The position numbers and the translations under genes were made by a program. Shown in pieces: positions 8,946-18,614 of a stretch of 64,000 nt of DNA (positions are counted from its first letter, which is position 1; each line of letters opens with the position of its first letter). This DNA is from Geodermatophilus africanus (GTDB taxonomy: Bacteria > Actinomycetota > Actinomycetes > Mycobacteriales > Geodermatophilaceae). The stretch is taken from contig NZ_FNOT01000002.1 in assembly GCF_900107105.1 (NCBI RefSeq), positions 372,001 to 436,000 of the forward strand, read 5' to 3'. A model generated the notes under the pieces. It did not search any database and was not told where the DNA came from. It worked only from the letters and a program-made list of their open reading frames with translations.

Positions 8946-9232
8946 CCGGTCGAACCTAGGGACTCCCGCTGCTCCCGCAAAGATCGGAGGCGCCGCCTCC
9001 GCGGACCAAGGCGTCGATACGTCTGGCGCCTGGGGTGTCCGGCTGGTCGGTCCGGACAGCGTTGAGCGACTGGCGGGTGGAGGTGCGTCGTGATCGTGAC
9101 AGTGACCTACCGGAAGTGGCCTCCGTACCTGAGGCGGAAGTAGTGCTCACTGTGGTGGTCGGCGGCTCGTTCAGCGCACGGCCCGGGTCGGGCGGTGGCC
9201 CGGGGCCACGGCTGTTCGAGCGCGAGGTGCGG

Positions 9233-10150
9233 TCACAGGCCGGCCCACGGGTCCTCGCGCCGCCACAGGGTGGGGAAGTGCAACGGCACGTCCTGCTCCC
9301 GGGCGAGCGGGACGAGGACCTGCATGCTGGCGTCGAGGTCATCCATGAGATGGGGCAGCGTGCGCAGGGGCTCGGTGAGCGGCCGGAAGAAGTCGTCCCA
9401 GTGGATGAGCACCACCCGGCGGGCGCCCACGACCTGGACCGTCTCCCGCCAGTACTCGCGGATGTAGCCGGGGTCCTGGTGGCCGAGCTGGCCGATCCCG
9501 AGGTAGGCGACCTCGGCCGTGCGGTCGGTGAGCGCGCCGCCGACGAACCCCGCGCTGCCCTGGATGAGGGCGGTGCGGCCGCTGGCGTGTTCGAGGAGGA
9601 TCGACCACGCCTCTCCACAGCGGTATGCCGACGTCCGCACCGGTGGCACGACCGGGCGCTCGATGACACCGGGATACCGGTCGGGTGGGCAGTGAGTCGA
9701 CTCGATGAGAGTCAGGGTGAACCGGCCGGAGGCGACCGGCCGGCCCGGCGGAACGACGGCGATCCGGTCCTCGGGCAGTCCACCGCCGACGCCGATGTGC
9801 GCGGCCGACGCCCCACCGAGCAGGCGCGCCCCCGTGGCGGCGGCCACCGTTGCCGAGTCCAGGGCGTGGTCGTAGTGGGTATGCACCGGAACGACGGCGT
9901 CGACAGCCGTGACACCCGCCCGGCCGAGCGCCTCGTGGATGCGGCCGGGATCGGGGGCGATGCGGCGCAGCAGCACCCTGGGCAGGGAGGGCCGCGAGAA
10001 GAACCCGTCGGTGAGGACGGCCGACGTCCCGTCGGACACCAGCAGACTCGCCACCCCGAGGAAGGTCACCGACAGCCCGCCGTCGGCCGCCGGGACGTCG
10101 AAGCGGTCGGCGTAGCTGGAGATGTCCGCTCGACCCCATCGACGTCCCAT
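9233..10150 (-). CDS. MBL-fold metallohydrolase
   Basis: 305 aa. It contains the metallo-beta-lactamase metal motif as VHTHYDHALDS (HxHxDH), preceded by LSVTFLGVASLLVSDGTSAVLTDGFF, and later metal-site candidates THCPPDR and LIHWDDFF. Overall it resembles UlaG/RomA-like hydrolases that act on lactones or phosphodiesters, but no substrate can be assigned. No signal peptide is apparent, so it is probably cytoplasmic. It starts with ATG (MGRRWGRADI). No operon partner. Confidence 0.85.
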   Translation of the reverse strand: MGRRWGRADISSYADRFDVPAADGGLSVTFLGVASLLVSDGTSAVLTDGFFSRPSLPRVLLRRIAPDPGRIHEALGRAGVTAVDAVVPVHTHYDHALDSATVAAATGARLLGGASAAHIGVGGGLPEDRIAVVPPGRPVASGRFTLTLIESTHCPPDRYPGVIERPVVPPVRTSAYRCGEAWSILLEHASGRTALIQGSAGFVGGALTDRTAEVAYLGIGQLGHQDPGYIREYWRETVQVVGARRVVLIHWDDFFRPLTEPLRTLPHLMDDLDASMQVLVPLAREQDVPLHFPTLWRREDPWAGL

Positions 10151-10462
10151 GCCCGCACCGTAGGGACGGAGCCTCCCCCGCGGGGGACTGCCCGCGGTTG
10201 TGTTGACTGCTTCAGACCCGCGAGGTGGCAGAGCGAGATCCGCGCGGAAACGAACCTTCCTTGGGCGGTGGCCCGCAGCCAGGTCTGGACGCGTCCTGAC
10301 CGCAACTTTGACCTGTCGAGGGCTCCTGGGGGTCGACGGCTGGGAGGCTGCACGCCTTGCTCGCTGTCCGTTCGGCGTAGCTGGAACCCGGCGGACGCGC
10401 TCAGTAGACCCAGTAGTACTGCAGCAGCTCCTGGCGAGGCTTTTGACCAGCTTGGCATGACG
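10151..10462. other. non-coding stretch
   Basis: 312 nt between the MBL hydrolase start and the end of the decarboxylase gene. I see no conserved gene, RNA or clear hairpin here. Reading frames present are short or antisense shadows. Confidence 0.4.
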
Positions 10463-11911
10463 TCATCCACCAGCTGCGCGCGCGGCGGTGAGGATGGCCT
10501 CGGCGCTGCGGTGGGCGTCGGCCGGGGTCGTCTGCCACCCGACGACCGAGATCCGCATGACCCGGCGTCCGCGGAAGGTGCTGCCGGCCAGCCAGCAGAC
10601 GCCGTCGCGTTGGACCTGCTCGATCACCGTGTCGGTGAGGGCGTCGTCGTCGCCGAAGCGTACGAGGACCTGGTTGAGCACGACGTCGTTGAGGATGTCG
10701 ATGCCGGGCTCGGCGGCGAGGCGTCGAGCGATCAGCCGGGCGTGGTCGCAGCACCGGTCGACGAGGTCGGTTAGGCCCTGGCGGCCCAGCTGGCGCAGCG
10801 CCGCGTACACCGTGACGCCCCGGGCCCGTCGGGAGAACTCCGGCGTCCAGTCGAAGCCGTAGGGCACGTCGTCGGCGTGCGCCGGGACGTAGGCCTGGGT
10901 CGAGGTCATGGCCGCGCGGTGAGCGCGCGGGTCGGCGACGACGGCGATTCCGCAGTCGTAGGGGACGTTGAGCCACTTGTGGCCGTCGGTCGCCCACGAG
11001 TGCGCCTGCTCCGCGCCGGCCAGCAGGGTGCGCCGCCGCGGGCTGGCGGCGGCCCACAAACCGAACGCGCCGTCGACGTGCAGCCACGCCCGGTGCTCGC
11101 GACAGATTCGGGCGATGTCGACGAACGGGTCGAACGCCCCGGTGTTGATCTCCCCTGCCTGCGCGCAGACGATCGTCGGGTCGCCCGTACCGCCGGCGAG
11201 GGCGTCGCGCAGCGCGTCGGCCCGCATGCGGCCCTGGTCGTCGGCCGGCACCACGTCGACGAGCTGGCCCAGCCCGAGCAGCCGGCAGGCGACCCCGATC
11301 GTGACGTGCGCGTACTCGCCGGCCAGGACGCGGACCCGGGGCGCGCCGTGCAGCCCGTGCGCCTCGACGTCCCAGCCGGCGTCGCGCAGGACCGCATGCC
11401 GCGCGGCGGCCAGGCAGGTGAAGTTGGCCATCTGGCCGCCGGTGACGAACCCGACCCCGCTGGACGCCGGCACACCGAGGAGCTCGCGGATCCAGGTGGC
11501 GGCGACCTCCTCGACCACCGACAGGGCCGGTGAGGCGACGAAGCCCCCGCCGTTCTGGTCCCACGCCGACACCAGCCAGTCGGCCGCCACCGCGGCCGGC
11601 ACCGCGCCGCCGATGACGAACCCGAAGTACCGCGGTCCACCCGACGCGACGAGCCCGGGGTCGACGTCGCACGCCAGGCTCTCGACGATCACCGAGGGAT
11701 CCTCGCCCTCGTCGGTGAGCGGGTGTGCGAGCACGGCGCGCAGCTCATCGAGTCCCGTCTTCGCGTGCACCGGTCGGTCCCGCAGCCCGTCGAGATACCG
11801 GCGGGCCAGGCGGGCGGCGTCGTCGAGACAGTCGTAGCGCCGATCCGGCGCTCGGGCATTCTCGACCTGAAGCGATCGGCCAGCGAAGGTGGAAGCCTCG
11901 TCGCGCTCCAT
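10463..11911 (-). CDS. PLP-dependent group II amino-acid decarboxylase
   Basis: 482 aa. Pyridoxal-phosphate decarboxylase of the aromatic-L-amino-acid/glutamate decarboxylase type. The PLP lysine motif SWATDGHKWLNVPYDCG is near residue 300, with upstream HVDGAFG (cofactor-ring aspartate) and GFVTGGQMANFTCLAAAR. It would convert an amino acid to the amine and CO2; the substrate cannot be read from sequence. ATG 11911 is supported by GAGGAGG six bases upstream; the frame is open to 12046 but that DNA looks intergenic. Divergent from the Crp gene. Confidence 0.9.
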   Translation of the reverse strand: MERDEASTFAGRSLQVENARAPDRRYDCLDDAARLARRYLDGLRDRPVHAKTGLDELRAVLAHPLTDEGEDPSVIVESLACDVDPGLVASGGPRYFGFVIGGAVPAAVAADWLVSAWDQNGGGFVASPALSVVEEVAATWIRELLGVPASSGVGFVTGGQMANFTCLAAARHAVLRDAGWDVEAHGLHGAPRVRVLAGEYAHVTIGVACRLLGLGQLVDVVPADDQGRMRADALRDALAGGTGDPTIVCAQAGEINTGAFDPFVDIARICREHRAWLHVDGAFGLWAAASPRRRTLLAGAEQAHSWATDGHKWLNVPYDCGIAVVADPRAHRAAMTSTQAYVPAHADDVPYGFDWTPEFSRRARGVTVYAALRQLGRQGLTDLVDRCCDHARLIARRLAAEPGIDILNDVVLNQVLVRFGDDDALTDTVIEQVQRDGVCWLAGSTFRGRRVMRISVVGWQTTPADAHRSAEAILTAARAAGG

Positions 11912-12276
11912 GGCGGTCCTCCTCGTTCGTGGACACGCGGCCGTCGGCCAAGCGTGGTCCGCCGCCAGGCTGGGCACCAGGGAGAGGGCGCTCGACGCTC
12001 GGCGATCGGTCGGCCCCGGCTGCGGCGCCCGACGGCATGCCGGCATCCTTCGTGGTGAGCCACATCGGTCCGCTGAGAAGCCGTCATACGAGTAGGCGGT
12101 CGGGCCCTGTGAGCGTCGCCGGGGGCGCCGGCTGCCGAGTCAGGCGTTGATGTCGCGCCCGCAGGGCAACCGCGGCCGATCAGTACATGCTGTGGGCGCA
12201 GTCGCGTGGCTGCTCATCGCGGGACCGAGGGTGCACGAGGGGCCAGGGCGTCGCCGGATCGTCCTAGGGTGGCCGG
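11912..12276. other. divergent intergenic region (decarboxylase / Crp regulator)
   Basis: 365 nt between two divergent genes, so it should carry both promoters. I could not pick convincing -35/-10 pairs. A Crp-type palindrome might be expected if the regulator controls either side, but I did not find one by eye. Confidence 0.4.
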
Positions 12277-12996
12277 ATGGACGACGGCGTCCGAGCCGCG
12301 CTGGCCGCATCCAGCTTCGCTCGGCTCCCCGCCCCGGCCATCCAGCGCCTGCTGACCCGGGCCCGCGTGGTCCGGACAGCGGCCGGTTCGGTGACGCACC
12401 GGGAGGGCGAGGCGGCCGAGCACCTGGAACTGGTCATCGACGGTCTGGTCCGGGTCTTCGTGACCGCGCCGGACGGTCGGACCCTGACCGTGCGGTACTG
12501 CCGACGGGGCGCGCTGATCGGCGCCGTGTCGCTGTATGCCACCGGGTTCCGGATGCCCGCGGGCATCCAGGCGGTCGTCGACGCGCGGCTGCTGTACCTG
12601 TGCCCGGACGTCGTACGTCGAGCCGCTGCCGAGGACCCCCGCGTGGCCGACGCACTGCTGCACGAGCTGGCCGATCGGGTGCTCAGCTTCATCCACGAGA
12701 TCACCGGCAGCGCGTTCACCAGCGTGCGCCAGCGCGTCGCGCGCCACCTGCTGGACCTGGCGGCCCAGGAGTCGAGGGCCACGCGAGGAGCGCAGCCGGT
12801 GGTGCAGGTCCGGGTCAGTCAGCGGCAGCTGGCCGAGTCCGCCGGCACGGTGTGGGAGGTGGTCGTGCGAGTGCTCCGCGACCTCCGGGACGCCGGAGTG
12901 CTCCGCACCCACCCGGACCACATCGACATCCTCGATCCGATTCGCCTCAGTCAGGTGCAGGGTGGAACCTCGGTCGCTGCCGGCGCCTCGCCATGA
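12277..12996 (+). CDS. Crp/Fnr family transcriptional regulator
   Basis: 239 aa. The N-terminal cyclic-nucleotide-binding-like beta barrel (about residues 15-120) includes HREGEAAEHLELVIDGLVRV. The C-terminal winged helix (about 150-225) has VSQRQLAESAGTVWEVVVRV as the recognition helix region. There is no obvious cysteine cluster for Fe-S binding, so it is not a typical Fnr. The effector is unknown. It ends 16 nt before the FAD oxidoreductase, so the two probably form an operon. Confidence 0.88.
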   Translation: MDDGVRAALAASSFARLPAPAIQRLLTRARVVRTAAGSVTHREGEAAEHLELVIDGLVRVFVTAPDGRTLTVRYCRRGALIGAVSLYATGFRMPAGIQAVVDARLLYLCPDVVRRAAAEDPRVADALLHELADRVLSFIHEITGSAFTSVRQRVARHLLDLAAQESRATRGAQPVVQVRVSQRQLAESAGTVWEVVVRVLRDLRDAGVLRTHPDHIDILDPIRLSQVQGGTSVAAGASP

Positions 12997-13012
12997 CACG
13001 ACACTGCCGCGC

Positions 13013-14431
13013 ATGGCCAGTCCGACGAGTTCCGACACGGTCCCCTCGCACCCGTTCGACGCGACGGCGGTCGCGGACCTCCGCACCGCCCTGCTCGGCG
13101 AGGTCGTCGCCCCCGGGGACAACGGGTATGAGAAGCACCGCCGGGTCTGGAACGGCTCGATCGACCGGCGTCCCGCGCTCATCGCCCGGTGCGCCGGCGT
13201 GGACGACGTCCGCACCGCGCTCCGCTTCGCTCAGGAGCACCAGCTGCCGATCGCGGTCCGCAGCGGTGGGCACAGCTTCCCGGGGTTGTCGACCTGCGAC
13301 GACGGCCTGTTGATCGACCTGCGCCCGATGAGCAGCATCCGCGTCGACCCGGACGCGCGGGAGGCCGGCGTCCAGGCCGGGGTGCTGCTCGGCGAGCTCG
13401 ACGCGGCGACCCAGGAACACGGGCTGGCGGTGCCGGCCGGCATCGTGTCGCACACCGGTCTGGCCGGGTTGACCCTCGGTGGTGGCACCGGCTGGCTCCA
13501 GCGCTGGTACGGGCTGACCGTGGATTCGCTGTCGTCGGTTGACGTGGTGACTGCTGAGGGCGAATTCGTGCGGGCCAGCGAGGACGAGAACCCCGAGCTG
13601 TTCTGGGGGTTGCGCGGTGGGGGCGGCAACTTCGGCGTCGTCACGGATTTCCGGTTCCGTCTCCACCCCCTCGGCCGGCAGGTGATGGCGGGCGCGACCT
13701 TCTGGCCGATGGATCAGGCGCAGCGGGTGCTGTACGCCTATCGGGACTGGCTCGCGGACTGCCCGGACGAGCTCATGACCATCGTCGTGCAGCGGCTGGC
13801 CCCGCCGCTGCCCGTCGTCCCGGCCGAGCTGGTCGGCCGTCCGGTGATCGCGGTGGTCGCCTGCTACGCGGGTGACGTCGATGACGGCGAGCGGGTGCTG
13901 CGGCCCATGCGGGAGGTCGGCTCACCGGTCCTGGACGTGTTCGGGCCCAAGCCGTTCGTGGCCCACCAGCGGTTCTTCGACCCGTCGTTCCGGCACGGCT
14001 GCTGGTACTACGTCCGCTCCTGCGACGTCGCGGAACTCGACGACGACGTGATCGACGTCATGACCGAGCACGGTCCTCGGATCAGCTCGCCGCTGAGCAG
14101 CGTCGCGCTGTGGCAGATGGGCGGGGCGGTCGCCCGGGTCGGCGACGGCGAGACGGCCTTCAACGGCCGCGGCGCTGGTTTCACCTTCAACATCAACGGC
14201 AACACCGCCACGGCGGACGGGTTCGACGCGCAGCGGCAGTGGGCGCGTGACTACTGGTCGGCCCTGGCGCCCTTCCACACGAGCGTCTACGTCAACTTCC
14301 TCATGGAGGAGGGGGATGCCCGTGTCAGGCAGGCGTACGGCGAGGCGAAGTACGAACGACTCCGCGCGCTGAAGCGGCGGTACGACCCCGGAAACGTGTT
14401 CCGTCTCAACGAGAACATCCGGCCGGACTGA
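13013..14431 (+). CDS. FAD-binding oxidoreductase, berberine-bridge-enzyme type
   Basis: 472 aa. PCMH-type FAD domain (about residues 35-215) with RSGGHSFPGLS, whose His is the usual 8-alpha-histidyl FAD attachment site, and GLAGLTLGGGTGWLQRWYG, where the second attachment Cys of bicovalent members is absent. The C-terminus has the berberine motif YDPGNVFRLNENIRP. It likely oxidises an alcohol or sugar-like substrate using O2; substrate unknown. No signal peptide. Its ATG lies 16 nt downstream of the Crp gene, which may regulate it. Confidence 0.88.
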   Translation: MASPTSSDTVPSHPFDATAVADLRTALLGEVVAPGDNGYEKHRRVWNGSIDRRPALIARCAGVDDVRTALRFAQEHQLPIAVRSGGHSFPGLSTCDDGLLIDLRPMSSIRVDPDAREAGVQAGVLLGELDAATQEHGLAVPAGIVSHTGLAGLTLGGGTGWLQRWYGLTVDSLSSVDVVTAEGEFVRASEDENPELFWGLRGGGGNFGVVTDFRFRLHPLGRQVMAGATFWPMDQAQRVLYAYRDWLADCPDELMTIVVQRLAPPLPVVPAELVGRPVIAVVACYAGDVDDGERVLRPMREVGSPVLDVFGPKPFVAHQRFFDPSFRHGCWYYVRSCDVAELDDDVIDVMTEHGPRISSPLSSVALWQMGGAVARVGDGETAFNGRGAGFTFNINGNTATADGFDAQRQWARDYWSALAPFHTSVYVNFLMEEGDARVRQAYGEAKYERLRALKRRYDPGNVFRLNENIRPD

Positions 14432-14836
14432 ACCAGGCCGGTCGGCCAAGTCAGGCATGCTCCTACCGCGCCTGGCCTCACGTCGACGCTGACCTCACCG
14501 GCAAGGCTGTTGCCAGGTCCGCCGCCCATGCCGGGACCCTGATGGTCTTGATGTGCGTAACGCGCACCAGGAGGCGAAGGGTCCATGGCCGCGGGCGCCA
14601 CTACGGCGGGCACCTGAGCCAGACTGCGCGAGTGAACCCTCCCAACAGGAGGGTTCGCCGGCCGGAGCAGCCACACCAGAGGCCGAGTCCGGTGGGGTGG
14701 AGCAGGAAGAGGCGTCGCTGCAGGTGCCTGAGCTTCCCGTGGCATGTCCCGACCGCCTGCAGAGCGCACATAGCGGGTAGCGAGTGGTTCGCGTCCCCGG
14801 TGAGCGCACAGCGCGACCTGCGGCTGCGGATCGTGG
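14432..14836. other. non-coding stretch
   Basis: 405 nt between two convergent genes (FAD oxidoreductase and exo/endonuclease-phosphatase protein). I see no supported gene or RNA. Confidence 0.4.
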
Positions 14837-15781
14837 CTACAGGTCGAAGCGGGCGAGCACGGGACGGTGATCCGACGGCGGTTCCCCCGCGGCACGCGCC
14901 GGGGTCTGGGGCTGTACGCCGACGCTGGGCACCTCGAGCGGCACGGTGCGGGCCTCGGTCAGGTGCTCGGTCAGTGCGTGGGAGATGAGGATGTGGTCGA
15001 TGAGCTCGCGCCGCCCCTGGTTGATCCGCGACCAGTCGTCCGGCGGGTCCATCCGGTAGCCGATGGCCCACAGTCGCTGCGCGTCGCCGCGGTCCGGCCT
15101 GTTGTAGCCGCCGGGGCCGTACTGGGAGCCGGGCGGCCGGTACAGCAGCTGGGTAGTGGCCGCGTCGAGGGTGTCGTTGAGGTCGCCGCACACCACAACG
15201 GGGCGGCCGGCCCAGGCGCCGGCGAGCGCCGCGGTGGCCCACTCGCGAAGGGCGGCGGCCTCGGCCGCGCGCCGGTTGAGTGCGTACACGCCGCAGCGGA
15301 CCCGCTCGCCCTCGTCGGTGGTGTCGAACCGGCCGCCGGGGAAGGACAGCAGCTTGCTCTTCAGGTGCGCGGTGATCGCCCGCACCTCGCTGCTGTCGCC
15401 CGTGGTGGCGGTGACCGCCAGCGCGCCGTGGCCGGCCCGGGTGATCGTCGTGCCGTCGTCGTCGACCTTCACCGGCGCCAGCGCCGCGGGCAGGTCGACG
15501 ACCTGCTCCACGTCGGTCAGCGGGCGGGGGACAGCCAGCCCACGCGGATGGGTGTGCGGGGACTCGAAGTGGGTGGAGAGCACCCCGGTCCAGGCCGGTC
15601 CCAGTCGGCCGCGCAGCTGCTCGAAGGCGTCCTCGTCGCCGATCCCCTGCACGCCGACCAGGTCGGGCTGCTCGGCGGTGACGACGGCGGCGAGCGCGTC
15701 GAGCTTGGCGTCGAAGGCCGCGCGGTCGGCGGGCTTGGGCGTGAAGAGGTTCTCCACGTTCCAGGTCATGACCGTGAACAC
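14837..15781 (-). CDS. endonuclease/exonuclease/phosphatase family protein with altered active site
   Basis: 314 aa. Clear EEP fold: TWNVENLF at the N-terminus (metal-binding Asn), VVVCGDLNDTLDAATTQ in the centre (DxN), and PPSDHRPVLARFDL at the end (SDH catalytic pair). The second motif, normally QE, reads LVGVQGIGDEDAF, so the metal-coordinating Glu is Gly (GGG codon). Activity may be reduced or lost unless another acid substitutes. It is upstream of nothing on its strand; the HD gene lies 21 nt before it on the same strand and may share its promoter. Confidence 0.85.
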   Translation of the reverse strand: MFTVMTWNVENLFTPKPADRAAFDAKLDALAAVVTAEQPDLVGVQGIGDEDAFEQLRGRLGPAWTGVLSTHFESPHTHPRGLAVPRPLTDVEQVVDLPAALAPVKVDDDGTTITRAGHGALAVTATTGDSSEVRAITAHLKSKLLSFPGGRFDTTDEGERVRCGVYALNRRAAEAAALREWATAALAGAWAGRPVVVCGDLNDTLDAATTQLLYRPPGSQYGPGGYNRPDRGDAQRLWAIGYRMDPPDDWSRINQGRRELIDHILISHALTEHLTEARTVPLEVPSVGVQPQTPARAAGEPPSDHRPVLARFDL

Positions 15782-15802
15782 CGGGGTCCTCGTTCGCTGC
15801 TG

Positions 15803-16402
15803 TCAGCGCCGGGCGCGCAGGCGCTGCTCAATGCGGAGCACCGCGGCCCGGATGGCCGGTGCGCGCTGTGGGTGCACGCGGGCGTTGGGGCTGTCCGGGC
15901 CGTGCCGGCGCAGCATCTCCGCCAGCCGGTCCTCCACGGCCATGACCTGCCCGTCGGGGCCGGTGGTCTGGTCGGCGTAGGTCAGCGCATCGGCCAGCGG
16001 GCCGCGGGCAAAGCGGGGGGCCGAGAAGGCGCGCAGCGGGCCGGCCAGCCCGCGAACCGCGGCGACGAACCGAGCGGCCGAGTGATGGGCCACCAGCCCG
16101 GCCAGCGGCTCGGGCCAAGAGTGCTCCTGCAGGTGCCATGCGCCGTCGAGGGGATGGAAGCCCGAGCGCCGCAGCGGCTGCGCGTAGCCGATGTCGTGGA
16201 GCCAGGCCGCCGCCACCAGCACCGGCCGGTCGGTCTGCGGTACCGCGGCTGCCGCGGTGGCGGCCCGGTGGGCGACGCCGCGGGTGTGCCGCCACCGGCT
16301 GCTCAGACCGCCGAGCAGGTCATGGGCGAGGCCGAAGGCGGCCTCGACGAGCGGATGACCGGTGACCGCGTCGCGCAGCTCCCGTTGCTGAAGGTCGGGC
16401 AC
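15803..16402 (-). CDS. HD domain protein
   Basis: 199 aa, GTG start. HD metal-dependent phosphohydrolase motifs are present: WRHTRGVA (first His), VAAAWLHDIGYAQPL (HD pair) and a C-terminal Asp in DALTYADQTTG. Such stand-alone HD proteins hydrolyse nucleotides or phosphodiesters; substrate unknown. It is followed after 21 nt by the EEP-family gene on the same strand, so they could be a small operon of two hydrolases. Confidence 0.82.
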   Translation of the reverse strand: MPDLQQRELRDAVTGHPLVEAAFGLAHDLLGGLSSRWRHTRGVAHRAATAAAAVPQTDRPVLVAAAWLHDIGYAQPLRRSGFHPLDGAWHLQEHSWPEPLAGLVAHHSAARFVAAVRGLAGPLRAFSAPRFARGPLADALTYADQTTGPDGQVMAVEDRLAEMLRRHGPDSPNARVHPQRAPAIRAAVLRIEQRLRARR

Positions 16403-17080
16403 CAGGCGACGCTATGCCGCACCTCGCTGACTGCGCGTCGCGCTCCCCGGTCCGTGGGCCGACACACCGACATTCGGTTGCCCCGCGAGCGCGGGCTGTC
16501 AGCGAGCAGTGAGGACTCCGCCACCGTCGTCGGCGGGTGCCCCGGCCCGGTCAGCGCGTCCCGTGTCGGAAACCGCGGGCGCGACCCGACGTGCCGCGCC
16601 CTATCCGGCCCGCACGGGGCTCGCCGACCGACCCCGACACATGTGCCGGGTCCGCACCGTCCGCCGGTCGTGGCGGTACACACGGCCTCGGCGGCAAGGA
16701 GGAGTCGAGGCGACTCCCGTCAGGTGTCCGGCAAGACGTCGACGGCCAGGCTCCACACAGCAGGCCGGGGTCGTGATTCCCGGCGGGAACGGACGCGAGA
16801 CGCAGGCTACCGCCGACAGCCATTCGTGAAGCAGCGCACATTCTCCGCATTGGTCGGTGAGATGTGCGAACGGTCACCCAGCCGAAGTTCATCGCCGTTT
16901 AGAGGCCGAGCAACATGCAAGCAATATCCTGGGGCGAGTGTGGTGTCACGCCCCGAAGCGGCGCACGACCGCGCCGCGGATTCGCCCTATTGAGAGCCTG
17001 ACCACAGTAGACGGGTTCGATGCCGGTCACCTGGCCGACGGGGAGTCGAACCTGGTCACGCCTCACGGCCGCTCGCAGAA
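16403..17080. other. long non-coding stretch
   Basis: 678 nt. The segment about 16830-17000 looks less GC-rich than its surroundings. A T-loop-like GGGTTCGATGCCGG near 17010 is not part of a foldable tRNA. No supported gene. It presumably holds the promoters of the HD gene (minus) and of the orphan pair at 17081 (plus). Confidence 0.4.
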
Positions 17081-17605
17081 ATGGCAGGAAACGTGACACC
17101 CTCCCTTCCCGGCTCGATCGGCGGAAATGCCGAATGCGACTCCTGTGGCCCACCGCCGCGACCGCGCAGAACGCGGCTGACGTCGGTCAAGTTCGCGGCG
17201 GCGCTGCCCTTGGAGCTGGCGTTGCACACGCTCGTCGTTCTCGTCCACCCGCCGATCCTGCTCAGCGCCGTAGCGATCGCGATCAGCTCGACGACCCTGA
17301 CGGTTTGGATCGTCGAACCGGCGGTCATGCGCACGCTCGGCTCCTGGCTGCACGCTCCCACACCCGGCGCGACTACCGCGGCTCGCCGCGCCCCGAACGC
17401 CGACGGCACCACCAGGACCGACCCCCGGCCCAGCGGCCAGGCCGTCGTCCTCGACCGGCCCGGCGATCCGGTCACCTCGCCCGAGAGCGCCCGGGCGCAG
17501 CCGCTCGCCGGCCCCGGCTCGTACCGCGCCATCACCCAAGGCGCGGATTCGCCGAGCCGCCCCCTCTCCAACGCCCCCGGCCCGTACGGGGGATGGCGAC
17601 CATGA
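17081..17605 (+). CDS. small putative membrane protein
   Basis: 174 aa if ATG 17081 is used. One hydrophobic hairpin (LPLELALHTLVVLVHPPILL then SAVAIAISSTTLTVWIV) precedes EPAVMRTLGSWLHAP, a pattern like the membrane end of some actinobacterial ABM-type proteins. The rest is low-complexity, rich in Ala, Pro, Thr and Arg. I do not recognise a function. It overlaps the next gene by 13 nt, suggesting coupled translation. Confidence 0.5.
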   Translation: MAGNVTPSLPGSIGGNAECDSCGPPPRPRRTRLTSVKFAAALPLELALHTLVVLVHPPILLSAVAIAISSTTLTVWIVEPAVMRTLGSWLHAPTPGATTAARRAPNADGTTRTDPRPSGQAVVLDRPGDPVTSPESARAQPLAGPGSYRAITQGADSPSRPLSNAPGPYGGWRP

Positions 17606-18036
17606 CCGCGCCCGCCGGCCCCAGCCTGACCGCCTGCCGGGCCGACTTCGTCGCAGGAATCCTCCATCTCGCAGCGCTCGACGCCCAGCTGCGCACCGAG
17701 CACAGTCCCGACTCCGAGGGTGCCCGCACCGTCTGCACCCCCGAGGACCTGCTACCCCGGGCCATCGGCTGGACGCTGCGCGAGCACGGCCCGAACTGTT
17801 TCCGCCACCAGCTCCACGCCCGCGATGCGGAGGCCCTGACCCGGGCGCTGCGCACCGTCGCCGGCACCCCGCCGACCGGCTGCTGCAGCATCCCCCGCGC
17901 GAACGAGGACTGCTACGACTGCGGCGCCCTTCCGGCCACCGCCCAGTCGGAGGACCCCGCCTTGTTGTTCGACTTCGCCCTGACCGTGCTCGGGTGGGCC
18001 ACGCCCGGCGGGGACGAGTCAGCACCGGCGCGGTGA
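17593..18036 (+). CDS. hypothetical protein, Cys-rich C-terminal half
   Basis: 147 aa. Predicted soluble and helical in the first half. A cysteine cluster (TGCCSIPRANEDCYDCGALP) near residue 105 could bind a metal. ATG 17593 follows ACGGGGG. I recognise no family. It overlaps the upstream membrane-protein gene and probably forms an operon with it. Confidence 0.55.
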   Translation: MATMTAPAGPSLTACRADFVAGILHLAALDAQLRTEHSPDSEGARTVCTPEDLLPRAIGWTLREHGPNCFRHQLHARDAEALTRALRTVAGTPPTGCCSIPRANEDCYDCGALPATAQSEDPALLFDFALTVLGWATPGGDESAPAR

Positions 18037-18254
18037 CCACGCAGCCGGGTCGGCAACCGGGCCTGTCCACAGCACCGGCCGGCCGAAGCAGCCCCCAGTA
18101 GGGTCGCCCGCCGGCTGTCAGTCGTACGACCGGCTGCCGGCTGAACCCGCGAGGTCAGCAGCGTGGCCGGCACTGCCGGGTGGACAGGGGAGTGGGCGCT
18201 GAATCGCGTCAAGGGGGTGATCGGGACCGCGGCGCTGCCCGCTGCCTCCACGGG

Positions 18255-18614
18255 TAGGCCCCTCGCCGGCCATCACCGCGATGGCCTCGAACCGCCTTTG
18301 GGGGCACCACCTTGCCCAGCAGCCCACTGGCCCGCCGGTGGATGGCCAGCTCGGCCTCAAGGTCGACGATCCTGCGTTTCGCGGCATGAAGCTCCGCCTG
18401 CTCGGACGTCGTCAGCCCCGGCTCGAGGCCCCGGTCGATCCGGTCCTGCCGCAGCCAGGAATAGATCGTTTGCTCGCTGATCTCCAGGTCGAAGGCCACC
18501 TCGGACACCTTGCGTCCCGAAGCCACCAGATGCAGCACCTTGCGCCGGACCTCGGGCGGGTACCCACGTCGTCCCACAGCCCCTCCTCAAGGGGTCAGGT
18601 GGCACGAACCTCCA
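18255..18614 (-). mobile_element. IS3-family remnant (orfA with start of orfB)
   Basis: The minus strand carries an IS3 orfA from ATG 18577: GRRGYPPEVRRKVLHLVASG, an HTH (VAFDLEISEQTIYSWLRQD), then a leucine-zipper-like segment AAKRRIVDLEAELAIHRRA. The expected shift into orfB is visible (PKRRFEAIAVMAGEG in the neighbouring frame), but similarity ends near 18255, so nearly all of orfB is gone. The sequence from 18614 downward (TGGAGGTTCGTGCCACCTGA on the minus strand) looks like the left terminal repeat. Not mobile on its own. Confidence 0.75.

Noticed and set aside
17005-17060. T-loop-like GGTTCGATGCCGG suggesting a tRNA
   Set aside because: No acceptor or anticodon stems can be paired around it.
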